Source: Geosiphon pyriformis
Lineage: Eukaryota; Glomeromycota; Glomeromycetes; Archaeosporales; Geosiphonaceae
DNA length: 64,000 nucleotides
Direction of reading: 5' to 3'
Assembly (NCBI GenBank): GCA_016748015.1
Contig: JAAOMT010000468.1
Location: 536,998-600,997, forward strand
The notes under the pieces are model-generated. The model searched no databases. It was given only the letters and a program-made list of their open reading frames with translations, and had not been told where the DNA came from. The stretch's first letter is position 1, and every line of letters begins with the position of its first letter. Position numbers and translations under genes: made by a program. Positions 24,481 through 36,107 of this stretch are shown here, piece after piece.

Positions 24481-27475
24481 TCAATCATTGCTTTCACCTT
24501 GTTCAAATTGCTTCGGTGAGCTGGAGAATTGTACCATTACGCTTTTCTGGTAATTAGCTAACGAGGTTTTTCCGACGGTCATGTAATTTTTGAGTGCGTC
24601 CAAGGATTCCTAAGAACATGAACCAGTCATTAAAAATAAGATTTTAGGCAAAAGAGTTGGAATAACATTTTAAGTTCAACCTGATATGTTGCTTTCATAG
24701 GATTCAGAACCGAGTTTTGAATATTCATTTTCTTAACCTTATGCAAATGGCCGGCTTTTTTTAGCATGTCTTTAAAATGATTTGCCTGTAATTAATCAAC
24801 AATTATAAATATATATATGTTGTTTTCGGTTCAAAAATTTCAGATATAATGGAAAAAATGTAATACCTCTTGTTTTTCAACAAGGGAATAGGCATCACCT
24901 ACGCGTCCAGCACGGGCTGTTCTGCCGACACGATGGAGATATTTTTTCATATAAATAGGCACATCATAATTGATAACTGTGTCTACACTTTCCAGATCAA
25001 TCCCACGGGCTATGAGGTCAGAAGAAACTAATCTATCGGATTGAAATGTCTTTGATTACTTACTAGATAAACTTAACTAAACTTTGCAATGAATAGTGAG
25101 TAAATATACGTACAATTGTATTTCACCGGCCTTGAATTTTTTTAATACAATATTTCTTTCTTTTTGTGATAATTCACTCGAGTATTCAGCGGCTATTATT
25201 GGCTTAAAAAGTAAATTACTCCGAGTTTCAGTGCTTGGTACCCCATTTATCTCCAATAATACTTCATCTTTTTTATGCTGTTTTTTAGAGTAAAGTGCCT
25301 CGAAAAATTGAACCAGCTTGGCTAACCGATGAGCCGATTCCACAGATTTGGTAAAGCAAAGCGCGGCAGTAATTTTATGGTTATGGAGGAGATGAAAAAG
25401 AACAAGAGGCTTTTCTAACGTTGTTATTATAATCATATATTCCTATTATAAATTTAAAATAAAAAAGTAGTTGAAAAATGCAACTGATGATTTCCAAATA
25501 TTAATAGTTTTATGTGACATTCAAAACTTACATTTAAGCTACTAGGAAAAGTATATTTATCCTCGCGATGTAGCTCCCTATTGGAGCCCTTAATGGCAAT
25601 GTAGGAAGGTTCCACTAGATGCAAACTGGCTATTTTGGCAGGATTGCGCGTAAGAGTAGCCGAAAATAATAGTTTTTGTACCTTTCAGATGTGCATTTAA
25701 ATGAGCTTTATCAAAGTAGGGTGATCAATATTCGTTATTAAAAGGTTAAAATACATACCGGAGAAGTTGGAGGATCGGATGTGTCACTGGCTGGTAATTG
25801 AAAGAATGATGGCATCATCGAGCTCGCGACAGCATCATGATCCTGGACCCTATTTACACCTTGAGTAGAATACAAATGTTTTATTTCAAAAGTAATAAAA
25901 TGATTTAGAAGAAAATTTACCTTTTGGAATCAAATGGATCTGGCTCAATTTTACTTAAATCATGAGATCGAGTAGCTTTTAAAACGTGTTCCAACCAATT
26001 TTGGTAGCTTTGATTGAGCAACCTATCAGCCTCATCAATTATCTTAAAAAATAAACAATTTTGTTATAGGAGACAGAATGTTGAAAATTGCAAGTTACCA
26101 AGAAGTCAATTTTAAGAACTTACCAGAAACCGAAGATGTTGTAGAGTAAAGTTTGGCGTTTTTAATAAGTGGTCAATTAATCGACCAGGAGTCGCTATTA
26201 ATATGTCAACTTTACTGCTGCCTCCTAGAAAACTTCCTCGGGTAATCAACATCAATAAACTTACATGTTACCAAGAAATGATCAACTATAATTTCTCACA
26301 GAATACCGTTCGTTCAGGTTCCCAAATATTTGCTTTTGTTCTTCAGTAAATGAAGTGTGCCCTGTGATAACTCCGACCTATTCAAGAATAAATAATATCA
26401 AGTTAAAATTTCATAAAATCTTTTATAATCTTGTGAATCTACCTTGAGGTTGGTGCCTCTGCAGAAGGCATCAAAAGTTTCTTTGACCTGGATGACTAAA
26501 TCCCTGGTAGGAAGCACAACCAGAACGCGTAATCGTGTTACAATACGTTTGGACAAAATCTGTTCGTAAAAAAAGGGAATATATTAAAAGGCTGTATGAA
26601 AAAAGATCACTTATTTTACTAAGCATGTTTACAACCTCAATGACTGGCAGTACGTAAGAAAGTGTTTTTCCACTGCCAGTTGGAGCCGAGACACATATAT
26701 CACCCGGGGAAATATGATTATTATTGAGAGCTCTTGAACGTAAAAGAATAGGAATTACGGCCGTTTGAACTATGCCCAATTAAGTGAATGGCAATAATAT
26801 TTATTAAAGGTGTAAGATTGGATATTAGATTTTCATCTATAAATGAAATGACTCGAGGTAAATTAATATAAACTCACCTGCAAAGAATTCATGAATTCCT
26901 AATGTTTTACATCGATCTAACAATTTTTGGGATAATCTAAAGGTCGCTTTTTCAAGTGGGAAAGTTACATCAGGATCAATAGCGACCGGGAACAAGAGCC
27001 AGTCTGGAATGCCCATTCGTTTTCTGACGGCCACATCTTTTGCAGAAGGTCCGGGATTTTCAAAAGATGGAAAAGCCTCTAATGTCCCTGGTTTCCCTTC
27101 AATCTCCTGTTGCGGGAAAAGAGTGCTTTCCTTTAATCCTTCGTCTGAGAGTAAAGAAACTTGAGATGTAGTAAAGAAAGTTTTATCAGAAATGAGACAG
27201 TCATCTTCGATCTTGTTGTCTTGTTCCAATGCCTCATTTTCTTGATATTGAACTCGCTCCGTTTCCTTTTTGTTTTCGCCTTTGTTTTTAGCCGAGTTTT
27301 TTTTGAACCCTGTCTCTAACTTAACATTTAAGGCTTGGGAATCTGATGAGTTTCCTTGTGTTCTTTTCCTTTTTTTGTTCTGCTCTATGCGCTCATTTAT
27401 TTTAGATAAACGTTCAACGGTCACAGGAGACACATGGGGTTTTTCTTCAACTTCATATCGCGTAATTGGAAACAT
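24481..27475 (-). CDS. DBP6: DEAD-box ATP-dependent RNA helicase DBP6/DDX51
   Basis: Nucleolar helicase of the Dbp6/DDX51 group, which acts in 60S ribosomal subunit assembly. Exons (minus strand): 27475-26878, 26769-26636, 26559-26443, 26377-26307, 26232-26124, 26042-25921, 25849-25759, 25681-25532, 25442-25114, 25032-24867, 24785-24681, 24609-24481. Phases close to a 706-aa protein. Motifs: basic NKKRKR near the N-terminus, VQTAVIP about 200-206, APTGSGKT 228-235, VLPTRDL about 260, ATPGR 320-324, DEAD 346-349, SAT 421-423, ARGID 582-586, [10 protein letters not shown] from 607. The N-terminal 190 residues are charged and low-complexity. The start is the first ATG after an in-frame TAG. Introns are short; the 25-bp to 90-bp range and GT-AG ends were checked by eye, the intron 2 donor (GTTGTA) being weak. 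The Dbp6 subgroup is assigned from the overall pattern; DEAD-box identity is certain. Confidence 0.93.
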
Positions 27476-27614
27476 TTCAAAAGCGAAACTTTCCTCCTAG
27501 CAAAATTGAAAGATCTGCCTCGGCTGTGTTGGAAATTTCTCAGATAATCAATCAGATTCAATAAGTTTTTGTCCAAAAAATTTTTTGGCGACTAAGACAT
27601 TAAAACCCAAGATA
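27476..27614. promoter_or_regulatory. Divergent promoter region between DBP6 and ADE17
   Basis: Only 139 bp separate the two start codons, so 5' UTRs and core promoters of both genes must share or overlap this space. No clear TATA box is visible. Confidence 0.6.
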
Positions 27615-30299
27615 ATGAGTGAACAAAAAACGGGTAAGGAAGGAAGTCTTCAGGATACATCTGATTTTTTGGCCTTCATTTATTTATAATAATATTTCTG
27701 AATATTTTATAAAAGCGATTCTATCTGTCTACGATAAAACTGGTCTTCTTGAGTTAGCTACGGAACTTAGTAGGCTAAATGTACGCCTTCTTGGCTCCGG
27801 GGGCACTGCCAAGAAGATACGCGAAAACGGGATACCTATCCTGTAAGCATACAATTATTCATAAATGTTTCCCAAACTTTAAATTTAATTATAACAAGTT
27901 TATTCATAAAATAGTGATGTTTCGGATATAACTAATGCTCCTGAGATTTTGGGGGGACGTGTAAAAACTTTACATCCTGCAGTACATGGAGGTATTTATT
28001 TCATTTATCATGTTCTATATTTGAATTTCTCCTAATTTTGCCGTGAATTTTAGGAATTCTTGCAAGAAATATTAAAAGCGATGAGGTTGACCTGGCTCAA
28101 CAAAACATCAAAAAAATTGATTATGTTATATGTAATCTTTATCCATTCAAGGAGACTATTTCTAAAGAAGGGATTTCTGTTCTGGAAGCTGTGGAAGAAA
28201 TTGATATTGGTATCTGAAAAATATTCTTCAATTTTTAATATGGGACTTTTAATCACAAGTTAAAATAAGGGGTAATCCGTTTAAGGTGTCCCCTCGCTAT
28301 TATTTCACATTTTTGATAAAAGGGGGAGTTACTCTTTTGCGAGCTGCTGCCAAGAACCATGAAAGAGTGACAATTCTTTCCGATCCAAAAGATTATACAA
28401 CCTTTTTGGTAGAACTTAAAACTGGTGGAATATCTGAGAACTCCCGGAAATCTTTTGCCTTGAAGGTAGTTTTTATAAGTTACGAACTTGCCGCTTTGTT
28501 TTATTCATTTGCTACACATATATACTATCTTGTAGGCATTTAGTCATACAGCTGATTACGATGATGCCATATCCGATTATTTCAGACAACGATATGCCAA
28601 AAACATTTCACAGATGACTTTGCGTTATGGGGCTAACCCACACCAAAAGCCTGCACAAGTATTCGTGAAAAATGGTCAATTGCCAATACAAGGTTAGATA
28701 AAAACGAGTTTCAAAGTCAAGATCGAAGGTACTGCAACAAGAAATAATGGTCTTTTTAATATTCACAGTGCTTGCTGGTTCCCCCGGTTATATTAACCTT
28801 CTCGATGCCCTCAATGGTTGGCCATTAGTTAAGGTAATTGAAAATGCTGCGCCCTTTTAACCAAGACAAGATTTTATAAAATAATCAACTATATCTTACC
28901 CAATAGGAGCTCAAAGCGGCCCTGAATCTTCCAGCTGCAGCATCTTTTAAACACGTTTCACCTGCAGGTGCTGCGGTTGGTATTCCCTTAAGCGATATTG
29001 AAAAACAGGTTTATTTTGTCGATGATTTGAAAGAATTATCACCTTTAGCCAACGCTTACGCTCGTGCACGAGGTTTTTCATTTGCCTGAGATTCTCCTGA
29101 TTTCTTTGACAGATATAATCAATTTTATTTATGGAGCTGAGATATTTAGGGGCGGATAGGATGTCCTCATTTGGGGATTGGATTGCTCTGAGTGATATTG
29201 TGGATGTTCCTACAGCTCGAATTATCTCGCGTGAGGTGCTTGCTCCTTCCCTAAACTATAAAATGAAAATTTTATATCTTGTTGTTCGTTTACTTCATTT
29301 ATTACTCATAAAAAAGGTTTCGGATGGTGTAATTGCTCCCGGATATGAAGCCGATGCTTTGGAGATATTAAGAAAGAAAAAAGGTGGAAAATACACTATA
29401 ATTCAGGCAAGTAAACAAAAATGTGGGGTTTTCTCAAATTACATATTATCATACTTGGTTTTTTTAATTAAAAACTAGATTGATCCGGATTACGAACCCC
29501 CAGAAATGGAAACGCGTCAAGTTTATGGATTGTATCTTCAGCAAAAAAGAAATAATGTTTCAATTAATGCGTCAATGTTTGAAAATATTGTGAGCGAGAA
29601 TAAGAACGTAAGCTTTGATACCTGCACTTTCACAGAAATTGGAGAATAATTTATGAAATCTTTTTGCTTTAATCGAATTTAGTTACCAAAGTCCGCTCTT
29701 ACAGATTTGATTGTGGCTACAATAGCCCTAAAATACACACAATCCAATTCTGTTTGCTATGCTAAAAAGGGAATGGTTATTGGGCTTGGTGCTGGTCAAC
29801 AATCCCGAATTCATTGCACCCGTCTTGCAGGAGACAAAGCTGATTGCTGGTGGCTTCGACATCATCCTAGAGTACTAGGATTTGATTTTAAGAAAGAAAC
29901 AAAACGCGCTGATAAAAGTAACGCGATTGATTTGTATATTCTTAATAAGATTGGGGAGGTTAGTCACACACATATTCTGACGACTAAAAAATTTAGTAAA
30001 TTGCTAATTGATTTCTAATTCAGGGTTCCGAAAGAGTTTCATGGGAATCACAATTCAATACAATTCCACAACCTTTAACCCCAGAAGAGCGAAATACTTT
30101 TCTTGCTTCGTTGACCGGTGTGGCCCTTTCTTCAGATGCGTTTTTCCCTTTCTCGGATAATGTTCATCGAGCCCACCAATCTGGTGTGACATATATTGCC
30201 GCTCCTAGTGGATCAATTCAGGACAATGTAATTATACAGACGGCTGATGAGCATAAAATACTATTGATCCACACAAACATCAGACTTTTCCATCATTGA
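27615..30299 (+). CDS. ADE17: Bifunctional AICAR transformylase / IMP cyclohydrolase (PurH type)
   Basis: Catalyses the last two steps of de novo purine synthesis, AICAR to FAICAR to IMP, in the cytosol. Exons: 27615-27633, 27716-27842, 27915-27991, 28054-28209, 28323-28465, 28536-28692, 28769-28833, 28907-29072, 29150-29235, 29317-29406, 29479-29607, 29683-29958, 30024-30299. These give 588 aa, the usual fungal length. The cyclohydrolase (MGS-like) domain is N-terminal ([26 protein letters not shown]). The transformylase domain carries LRYGANPHQ at about 200 and the catalytic Lys-His pair at 263-264 (SFKHVSPAG), plus [14 protein letters not shown], and ends [12 protein letters not shown]. 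Intron 10 uses a GC donor (CAG|GCAAGT, 29407). The sequence appears fully intact. Confidence 0.97.
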
Positions 30300-30999
30300 T
30301 ATAACAATAATTATTTCAAAAAAAAAAATTCTTGAATTGCCAGTTATAGACTAAGTAAAAGTGGGCAATTGAATTTTAACTTTTTTTTTGTTGGAATTGA
30401 ATAAATTTCTTAAAATATGTTCTTAAATATTGCGTTATTATAACCTGATTACAAAACACCAATTTTGATAATGTAAAAAGTATTAAATATGTTATTAAAA
30501 TGATAATAAGTTGATAAAATTAAAATTCTTTATATTTATATAAGTAATATTTGTATTTTATAAAATTGTTTATTAATATTAAAATTTGAAGTTTAATAAT
30601 TTTTTTGTTTATTGAAATATAGTTTATATTAATTATTATATAAAAATTAAAAAATTAAATTTAATATATAAAATTTTTTGTATATTTGCTTAAATTCATA
30701 AATTTTTTTCTTTACAATTTTGTAAAAAAAAAACAATTGTTATTTTTTTGTAATTATTAAACATATTATTATTTAAAAGGTTTTCTTAATTATAAAAACA
30801 GCTAAACAGTATTTTATAAAAGTATTTTTCTAAATAGTTTTAAAACAAAACAGTTTTTAATTATTAAAAAAATAGATTTTTTTATTTTTAAACTAATTAA
30901 AGTTTTTAGGCAAATAAAAAATTAACTCAAATATATTCTTAATCTAAAAATTTAACAAATAAAACTGGTTTTAATATTTAGAACAAAGTTAAATTAAAT
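30300..30999. other. ADE17 3' flank and AT-rich DNA
   Basis: An AATAAA at 30400-30405 lies about 100 bp after the ADE17 stop and is a candidate poly(A) signal. The remainder is AT-rich with no supported gene; its right part probably passes into the decayed LINE that is readable from about 31150. Confidence 0.5.
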
Positions 31000-31438
31000 A
31001 GCCAAAAAAGTAATAAAATTTATAACTTGAATTTTAAAAAAATCAATTTAAATTTATATATTTTATTAATAAAATAACTAAAACACTATAAAAAGAGTAA
31101 TAGTCTTAATATAAAACAAATATTTAAAAAACTAATTAACATAAATTTTGAATATAACAAAAACCAAATAATTTAAATTAAAATATATAATAAATTTATT
31201 AGATTTTTTGGTAAAATTTACAATAATAGAGTTAATTATATTATAACTAACTTTAATTTAACTATTTAGTATTAAATAGGTAATAGTTTAGATTAAAGCA
31301 AAATATTTTTTCCTTTGCTTTAATATATTTTTTATAATTTTCTTTTATAAAAAGTAAAAAGACAAAAGATTTCATAAATAATTACAAAACAAATATTAAA
31401 TTTGTTATTAAGTCTAAGTGTATTAAAAATTTAGCTGG

Positions 31439-33131
31439 TATTATAATTAAAAGTTATAGTTTTTATTAATTATTATATATATTAGCTACTAATGTTATAT
31501 AGTTAGTTACTCCATTTTTAAAAACTAATTAATGACTTGATTATTGATCTAATTATTAACTTGATTATTGATCTGATTATTAATTTAATCAATAACTTGA
31601 TTATTGACTTGATTAATAACTTGATTATTGATCTAGTCATTGACTTAATTATTAACCACTTTGAATAATCATATAAGAATATATTTTTTAGTTTTAAAAA
31701 AGCATATTTTAATATACAAGACATATATAAATTAAAGTAATAAAAATTATTTCTAAAATATTCAATCTTTTTCAATTCACTTATTTTTCTTTTCAAAAAT
31801 TTTAAAGTATTTAAACATCTTAATAATAAAAAATTACTTGTTAATATTTATCTGTAATTATTAGTTTTAATTAATATTACTAAAAAGTACAATTAATACT
31901 TAATATTGAATTTTAAGAACACTAATATAAGACATAAAATTATATTATAGTATTATTTTTTGTTAACAGTATGGATTATTTTTTTACTTTCAGATTTTTT
32001 TGTTATCTTTTAGAAAAAATAGTGACTAAAATATTTATATGATTAATCTTACATATTAAATCCATACTAATTTAATTCATTTTTTGAAATTGAATTTTTT
32101 TTTGATAATTTCTATTACCATTGTTACCGGAGGTTTTTGGTCTCTTTTCTTGAATGTTGTTAATGTTTGTCTGTTGCTAATTTCACGTTTTCTGGAAGCA
32201 GTTGAACCTCCAATAACTGAATTTATCTTCAAATTATCTCCTATAATTTGAACTGCTGGGCTTATAAGTGGAATGGCCAATTCCGTGCCAGTTACTTTGT
32301 GTAGTTACGTTGTAGTAAACGTCAACTCTTTCCCAGGAATTGTTTGTCTGGAAGCTCACTAAAAATGTGTAGTTACTTTGCTGTGAAAGTCAACTCTTCT
32401 ACAGGAATCTCATCTGTAGGCTACCCTAATAATTGTAATAAGAAAATAAAAGAAATATAAAAGAAATAGAATTTTTGTCAAGGGAAACGTTTTCTATCCA
32501 GGCCTGGAGTCACTAACAGATTACTGAAATTGGTAGCTAATCAATTTCGAAATGTTGGTTGTGTTGAGGGAATTTCAAGTGTAATAATTTAAAGGATTTG
32601 TTTTCGAATATTTAATTTTTATTTGAAATGTGTAAAAGGTGATTTGTTCCAATTAAGATATCTAATGTAAGATACTATGTTATGATACTATGAGAAGATA
32701 CATTTTCTTGAAGAGAGAAGCTCTTCTTTTATACAACTTGTTGTAGTACTAGTTTTTGAACTTGCACTTTTCTCTTTGCTACAATTTTAGCGAACTAAAG
32801 ATACATTTCGGCAAACTACAAGTTATTTCACTGAACTATTGATTATTTCGGCCAATTTTCATTAATTTCGGCGAATTTTGACTATATTAAATGGTTCAGG
32901 GTATTGTGTAATTTGATCATCTTAATTTTTATAGTACAAATCGGATTATTGATTGAGTAGTGATATTGATTAAATAATAAGTGATAATCGAATTAATAAT
33001 AATATATGCTAATTGATAATAGGAATTATGAGGGTAATTTCATGCTAATTAATAGCTAAAATTCTACTGGTAACACCATATAAATCTGTTTTATTTTGCT
33101 ATTTATTAGTTTGTTATTTTAATTTATAATA
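31439..33131 (+). mobile_element. Solo LTR of Gypsy family 2, decayed, split by a family 3 LTR
   Basis: 31439-32117 plus 33080-33131 together make an about 735-bp LTR matching 47928-48653 and 54675-55412. The start reads TATTATAATT against TGTTACGGTT and the end ATAATA against ATAACA. It includes the 12-bp tandem array (31530-31655). The flanking 4-mers are CTGG (31435-31438) and CTAA (33132-33135), a duplication with two G-to-A changes. Removing it restores the LINE RT reading. Confidence 0.88.
32122..33075 (-). mobile_element. Solo LTR-like element, family 3 (954 bp)
   Basis: Termini TGTTACCGG and TGGTAACA with perfect CCAT duplications (32118-32121, 33076-33079), inserted into the family 2 solo LTR. 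A second copy, reversed, is at 44205-45154. On the minus strand it shows an array of TTTCGGC-containing units (complement of 32780-32885) followed by a TATAAAAG box (complement near 32730), which suggests minus-strand sense. It is far less AT-rich than its host LTR, so it is younger. A 67-codon minus ORF at its edge is not supported as a gene. Confidence 0.88.
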
Positions 33132-35640
33132 CTAATTTAATTTTTTTCTGGCTATTAAGATTTTTATTAATAATAAAATTTAAGTAAGTAATAATTAGAC
33201 TATTACTTATTATATTTTAAATATTGTAAATGGATTTTTTAGGCTTAATAATATTTTAATTAACAATAAAAAAATAATGGCCATTCTTATTAATTATAAA
33301 GTTTAGATTTTTTCTTTATTAATATGTAATTGTCTATATTAATTGCTAAAAAAAATAAATTACACAAATATTTGGATATTTTTTTGTTGTTAAATAATTT
33401 ATATAAACCTAATCTGGCTAAAACATATTTGAATATTAAGTTTTTTGTTAATAAAATTTTAAGAAAAGCTATTTTAAACAAATAATTTTTTTATTTGGTC
33501 TTGACAATTTTATATTTTATTATTAATTATAAATTTTAGTTTAATTTTATTCTTATTAGTATATGCAATAAGTAAAATACTTTAATAAAAAAAAGTTTGA
33601 AGTTAAAATCTGGTTTATTAATAGACTTCTATTTATTATTTATTTTTGTATAACTTAAAATTTTTTAAGTAGATACAAGCTAAATATAAATTGGTTTCTA
33701 TGAATAGTTTTTTAAATATTAATAGTATTTTTGACTGGTTGTTTAATTACAAGTTTCTGAATTTGTAGATCTTAAGTTGGTTTTCTAATTATTTTTTACA
33801 GTTTCTTATTTATATTAAGATTAGTTTTGTAAACAATTTTTTAGCTAGTGTTATAAAAAATTTTTGTGATTATAATGTCTTTAAAAAACAATTTGTTTTT
33901 TGTTTTTTGGTTTTTAGATAACACTTTAATGTCTTTGGTTTTAAGTAATTCTATTTTTTTGATGTTTTTTGCTTATTTAGATGGTTTGGTATTGCTTTTA
34001 TTAAGCAGTTGTATAATAAAAATAATAATATTTTTAACTAAAAAAGTTTTTAATATTAAAAAAAACTGGATTTTTAAGATTTAGTTTTTAAGTAGTTTAT
34101 TTTAACAGTCAAGTTTTTGAATAGTTTGACTTTTTATTATATTGTTTTATCTTTAATTATAAGTTTTTGGTTTTCTAATATAATTTATTTAAATAAATTT
34201 TTATTAGTATAAAACAAGTTGCTTAGTGTTAATTTGATTTTTTTAATATTTATATTAATAGTTCTATAAGAAATTTGAATTTAATTAATATAAAAATTAA
34301 TATTATAATATTTTTTGATAATTTAAATTTGAATATTAATGTTTAGGTTTTTGGTTGAATTTTTTTTATTTTAGTTGAATTACAAATTATTGTATTAGCT
34401 CTAAAGTGTGTTTTTTTATGTAAAATTACAATAAATTCGAATAGCCAAACTGTTTTGGATATATATTTTTCTAAATTAAATTTAGTCTTACTAGATTTTT
34501 ATAATTATTGTTAAATTAAAATGTACTATATTTTAAATATTATTAAGAATAAGAATCTATATATATTTTGGTGTAAAGATAAGAAGTATTTTGGTATTTT
34601 AAACAATAATAAAACTGATAAATTAATTGATATTGATTTTTTTTTGAATTTTGTTTTACCAATTTATATTCAAGAGAAATTTATTAAAGCTAATAATATA
34701 TTTGTATTAAAAAATATGTGGTATTTTGTTTGTAATATTTTCAAACAGTTTATTATGCTTATTAAAAAATTGGTTTTGGTATCAAAGTCTTAAATAATAG
34801 CTTAATAAGTAATATTAATTAAATTTAATTATTATTAATATAATATTCTAATTTTTATATGATTATTGGTTTTATAAATAAAATTATAACAGATATATAT
34901 TCATATTTTATAAAATTTTGTATTATTAGTTTTTGTAACTGTCTATAAACATTAGTATAATAAGTTTTATTATAATGTATTATGTTTTTATTATAATAAA
35001 GTTAAAGTTTTTTAATTACTTTTTTTCTTGTAAAATAGATTTTAATGTTTATAAAAATTGCTAAATTTATATACTATTATGTAAAAATTTATGTTGAATT
35101 TGTACAGATTATTGTTTTATATATATTAACTTTTTTTTTATAGGTTTTTAATAACATAATATATATAGTTTTAAATAAAAGTTTTATGTTTAAAAATTAG
35201 TATTTAGAATCTTTTTTTGTTTTTAAAGATGCTAAAATTATTATCAATAAAATTGTAAATTTTGTATGTAGTTTTAAAATAGCGTATAAAAAAAAATTTG
35301 GCTAATTTATTCTAAACATTAATTTATTATAAAAAAATAGTTTGATTTTATAAAATAATTTAGTAGTTCTATTTATTAATAATTATATATTTATGTTTTT
35401 TAATAATATTGTTAAATTGTTTAGAATTGTAAAAACATTTAGTGTAAGTTTTAATATACATAAATTGTGCTTTTTTTTAAATATATGCAATTTTGTTTTT
35501 GTTTATATAAATATATAGTGTTGTTTTAATCAGTCTAAATAATTAGTTATATAAAAAAAAAGCATAATTTACACTTAATTTAAATTATTTGATTTAATGT
35601 ATTTTATTAAATTGTATTTAGATCTTATTTGTAAAATATA

Positions 35641-36105
35641 AAAAAAAAATTTAATATTATTTTTTATTATTAAAACTAACTAATAAAAAAAACAGTATTA
35701 ATAATTTCAAAAAATTTAAAATATACAATAATATATTATTATAAATTAATAAATTTTAGCTTAATATTTATAATTTTATTAAAAACACTTAAAATATTTT
35801 TAATTATATTAAAAAAATATTTAAAAAAATATTATATAGAGTCATAATAACAAAAACAAAAGCAAACCAAATATTATAAAAAACTTACAATTTTAAAAGT
35901 AATAAAAAAAAACAAAAAACTTAATCAACAAAACTATATTTTAAAAATTTAAAATACTATTATAATTCAAAAATTATATATAATATAAAAAACTATTTAA
36001 TTATAAAATAGCACAATTATAATTTTAAAAAAATAATAATTTATATAAAAATAATTATTAAATAGTATTAACAACAAATATTATTTTATAATAATAGTAA
36101 AAAAA
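35641..36105. other. AT-rich DNA upstream of LINE-A
   Basis: No coding signal. ATAATAATAGTAAA just before 36100 recurs right after the LINE-A 3' tail (42826-42842) and may be its target duplication, but both flanks are simple-sequence-like. Confidence 0.4.
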
Positions 36106-36107
36106 TT

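Larger units (their letters stand above)
31000..35640 (+). pseudogene. Old, heavily GC-to-AT mutated LINE, interrupted by nested LTRs
   Basis: A plus-strand LINE ORF2. RT residues are readable at 31190-31350 (IRFFG near 31200, then a NRVN segment and FFPLL near 31310). The coding trace breaks at 31438 and resumes at 33132. The catalytic FVDD box reads FINN near 33165, followed by a NNKK-type segment near 33265. At 33820-34090 the VNNFLA block of ORF2 is visible. RNase H and C-terminal regions follow, and a degraded LINE 3' UTR ends near 35640. Nearly every difference from the other LINEs is G-to-A or C-to-T, and no ORF exceeds about 90 codons. The upstream limit is uncertain. Confidence 0.75.

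Noticed and set aside
31518-31796. A 92-codon minus ORF with repeated IIKLLIKS-like units
   Set aside because: It is the complement of the decayed 12-bp LTR array, not a gene.
32077-32280. A 67-codon minus-strand ORF with a Lys-rich C-terminus
   Set aside because: It straddles the edge of the family 3 LTR insertion and its host LTR, and the decayed second copy (44205-45154) does not keep it open.
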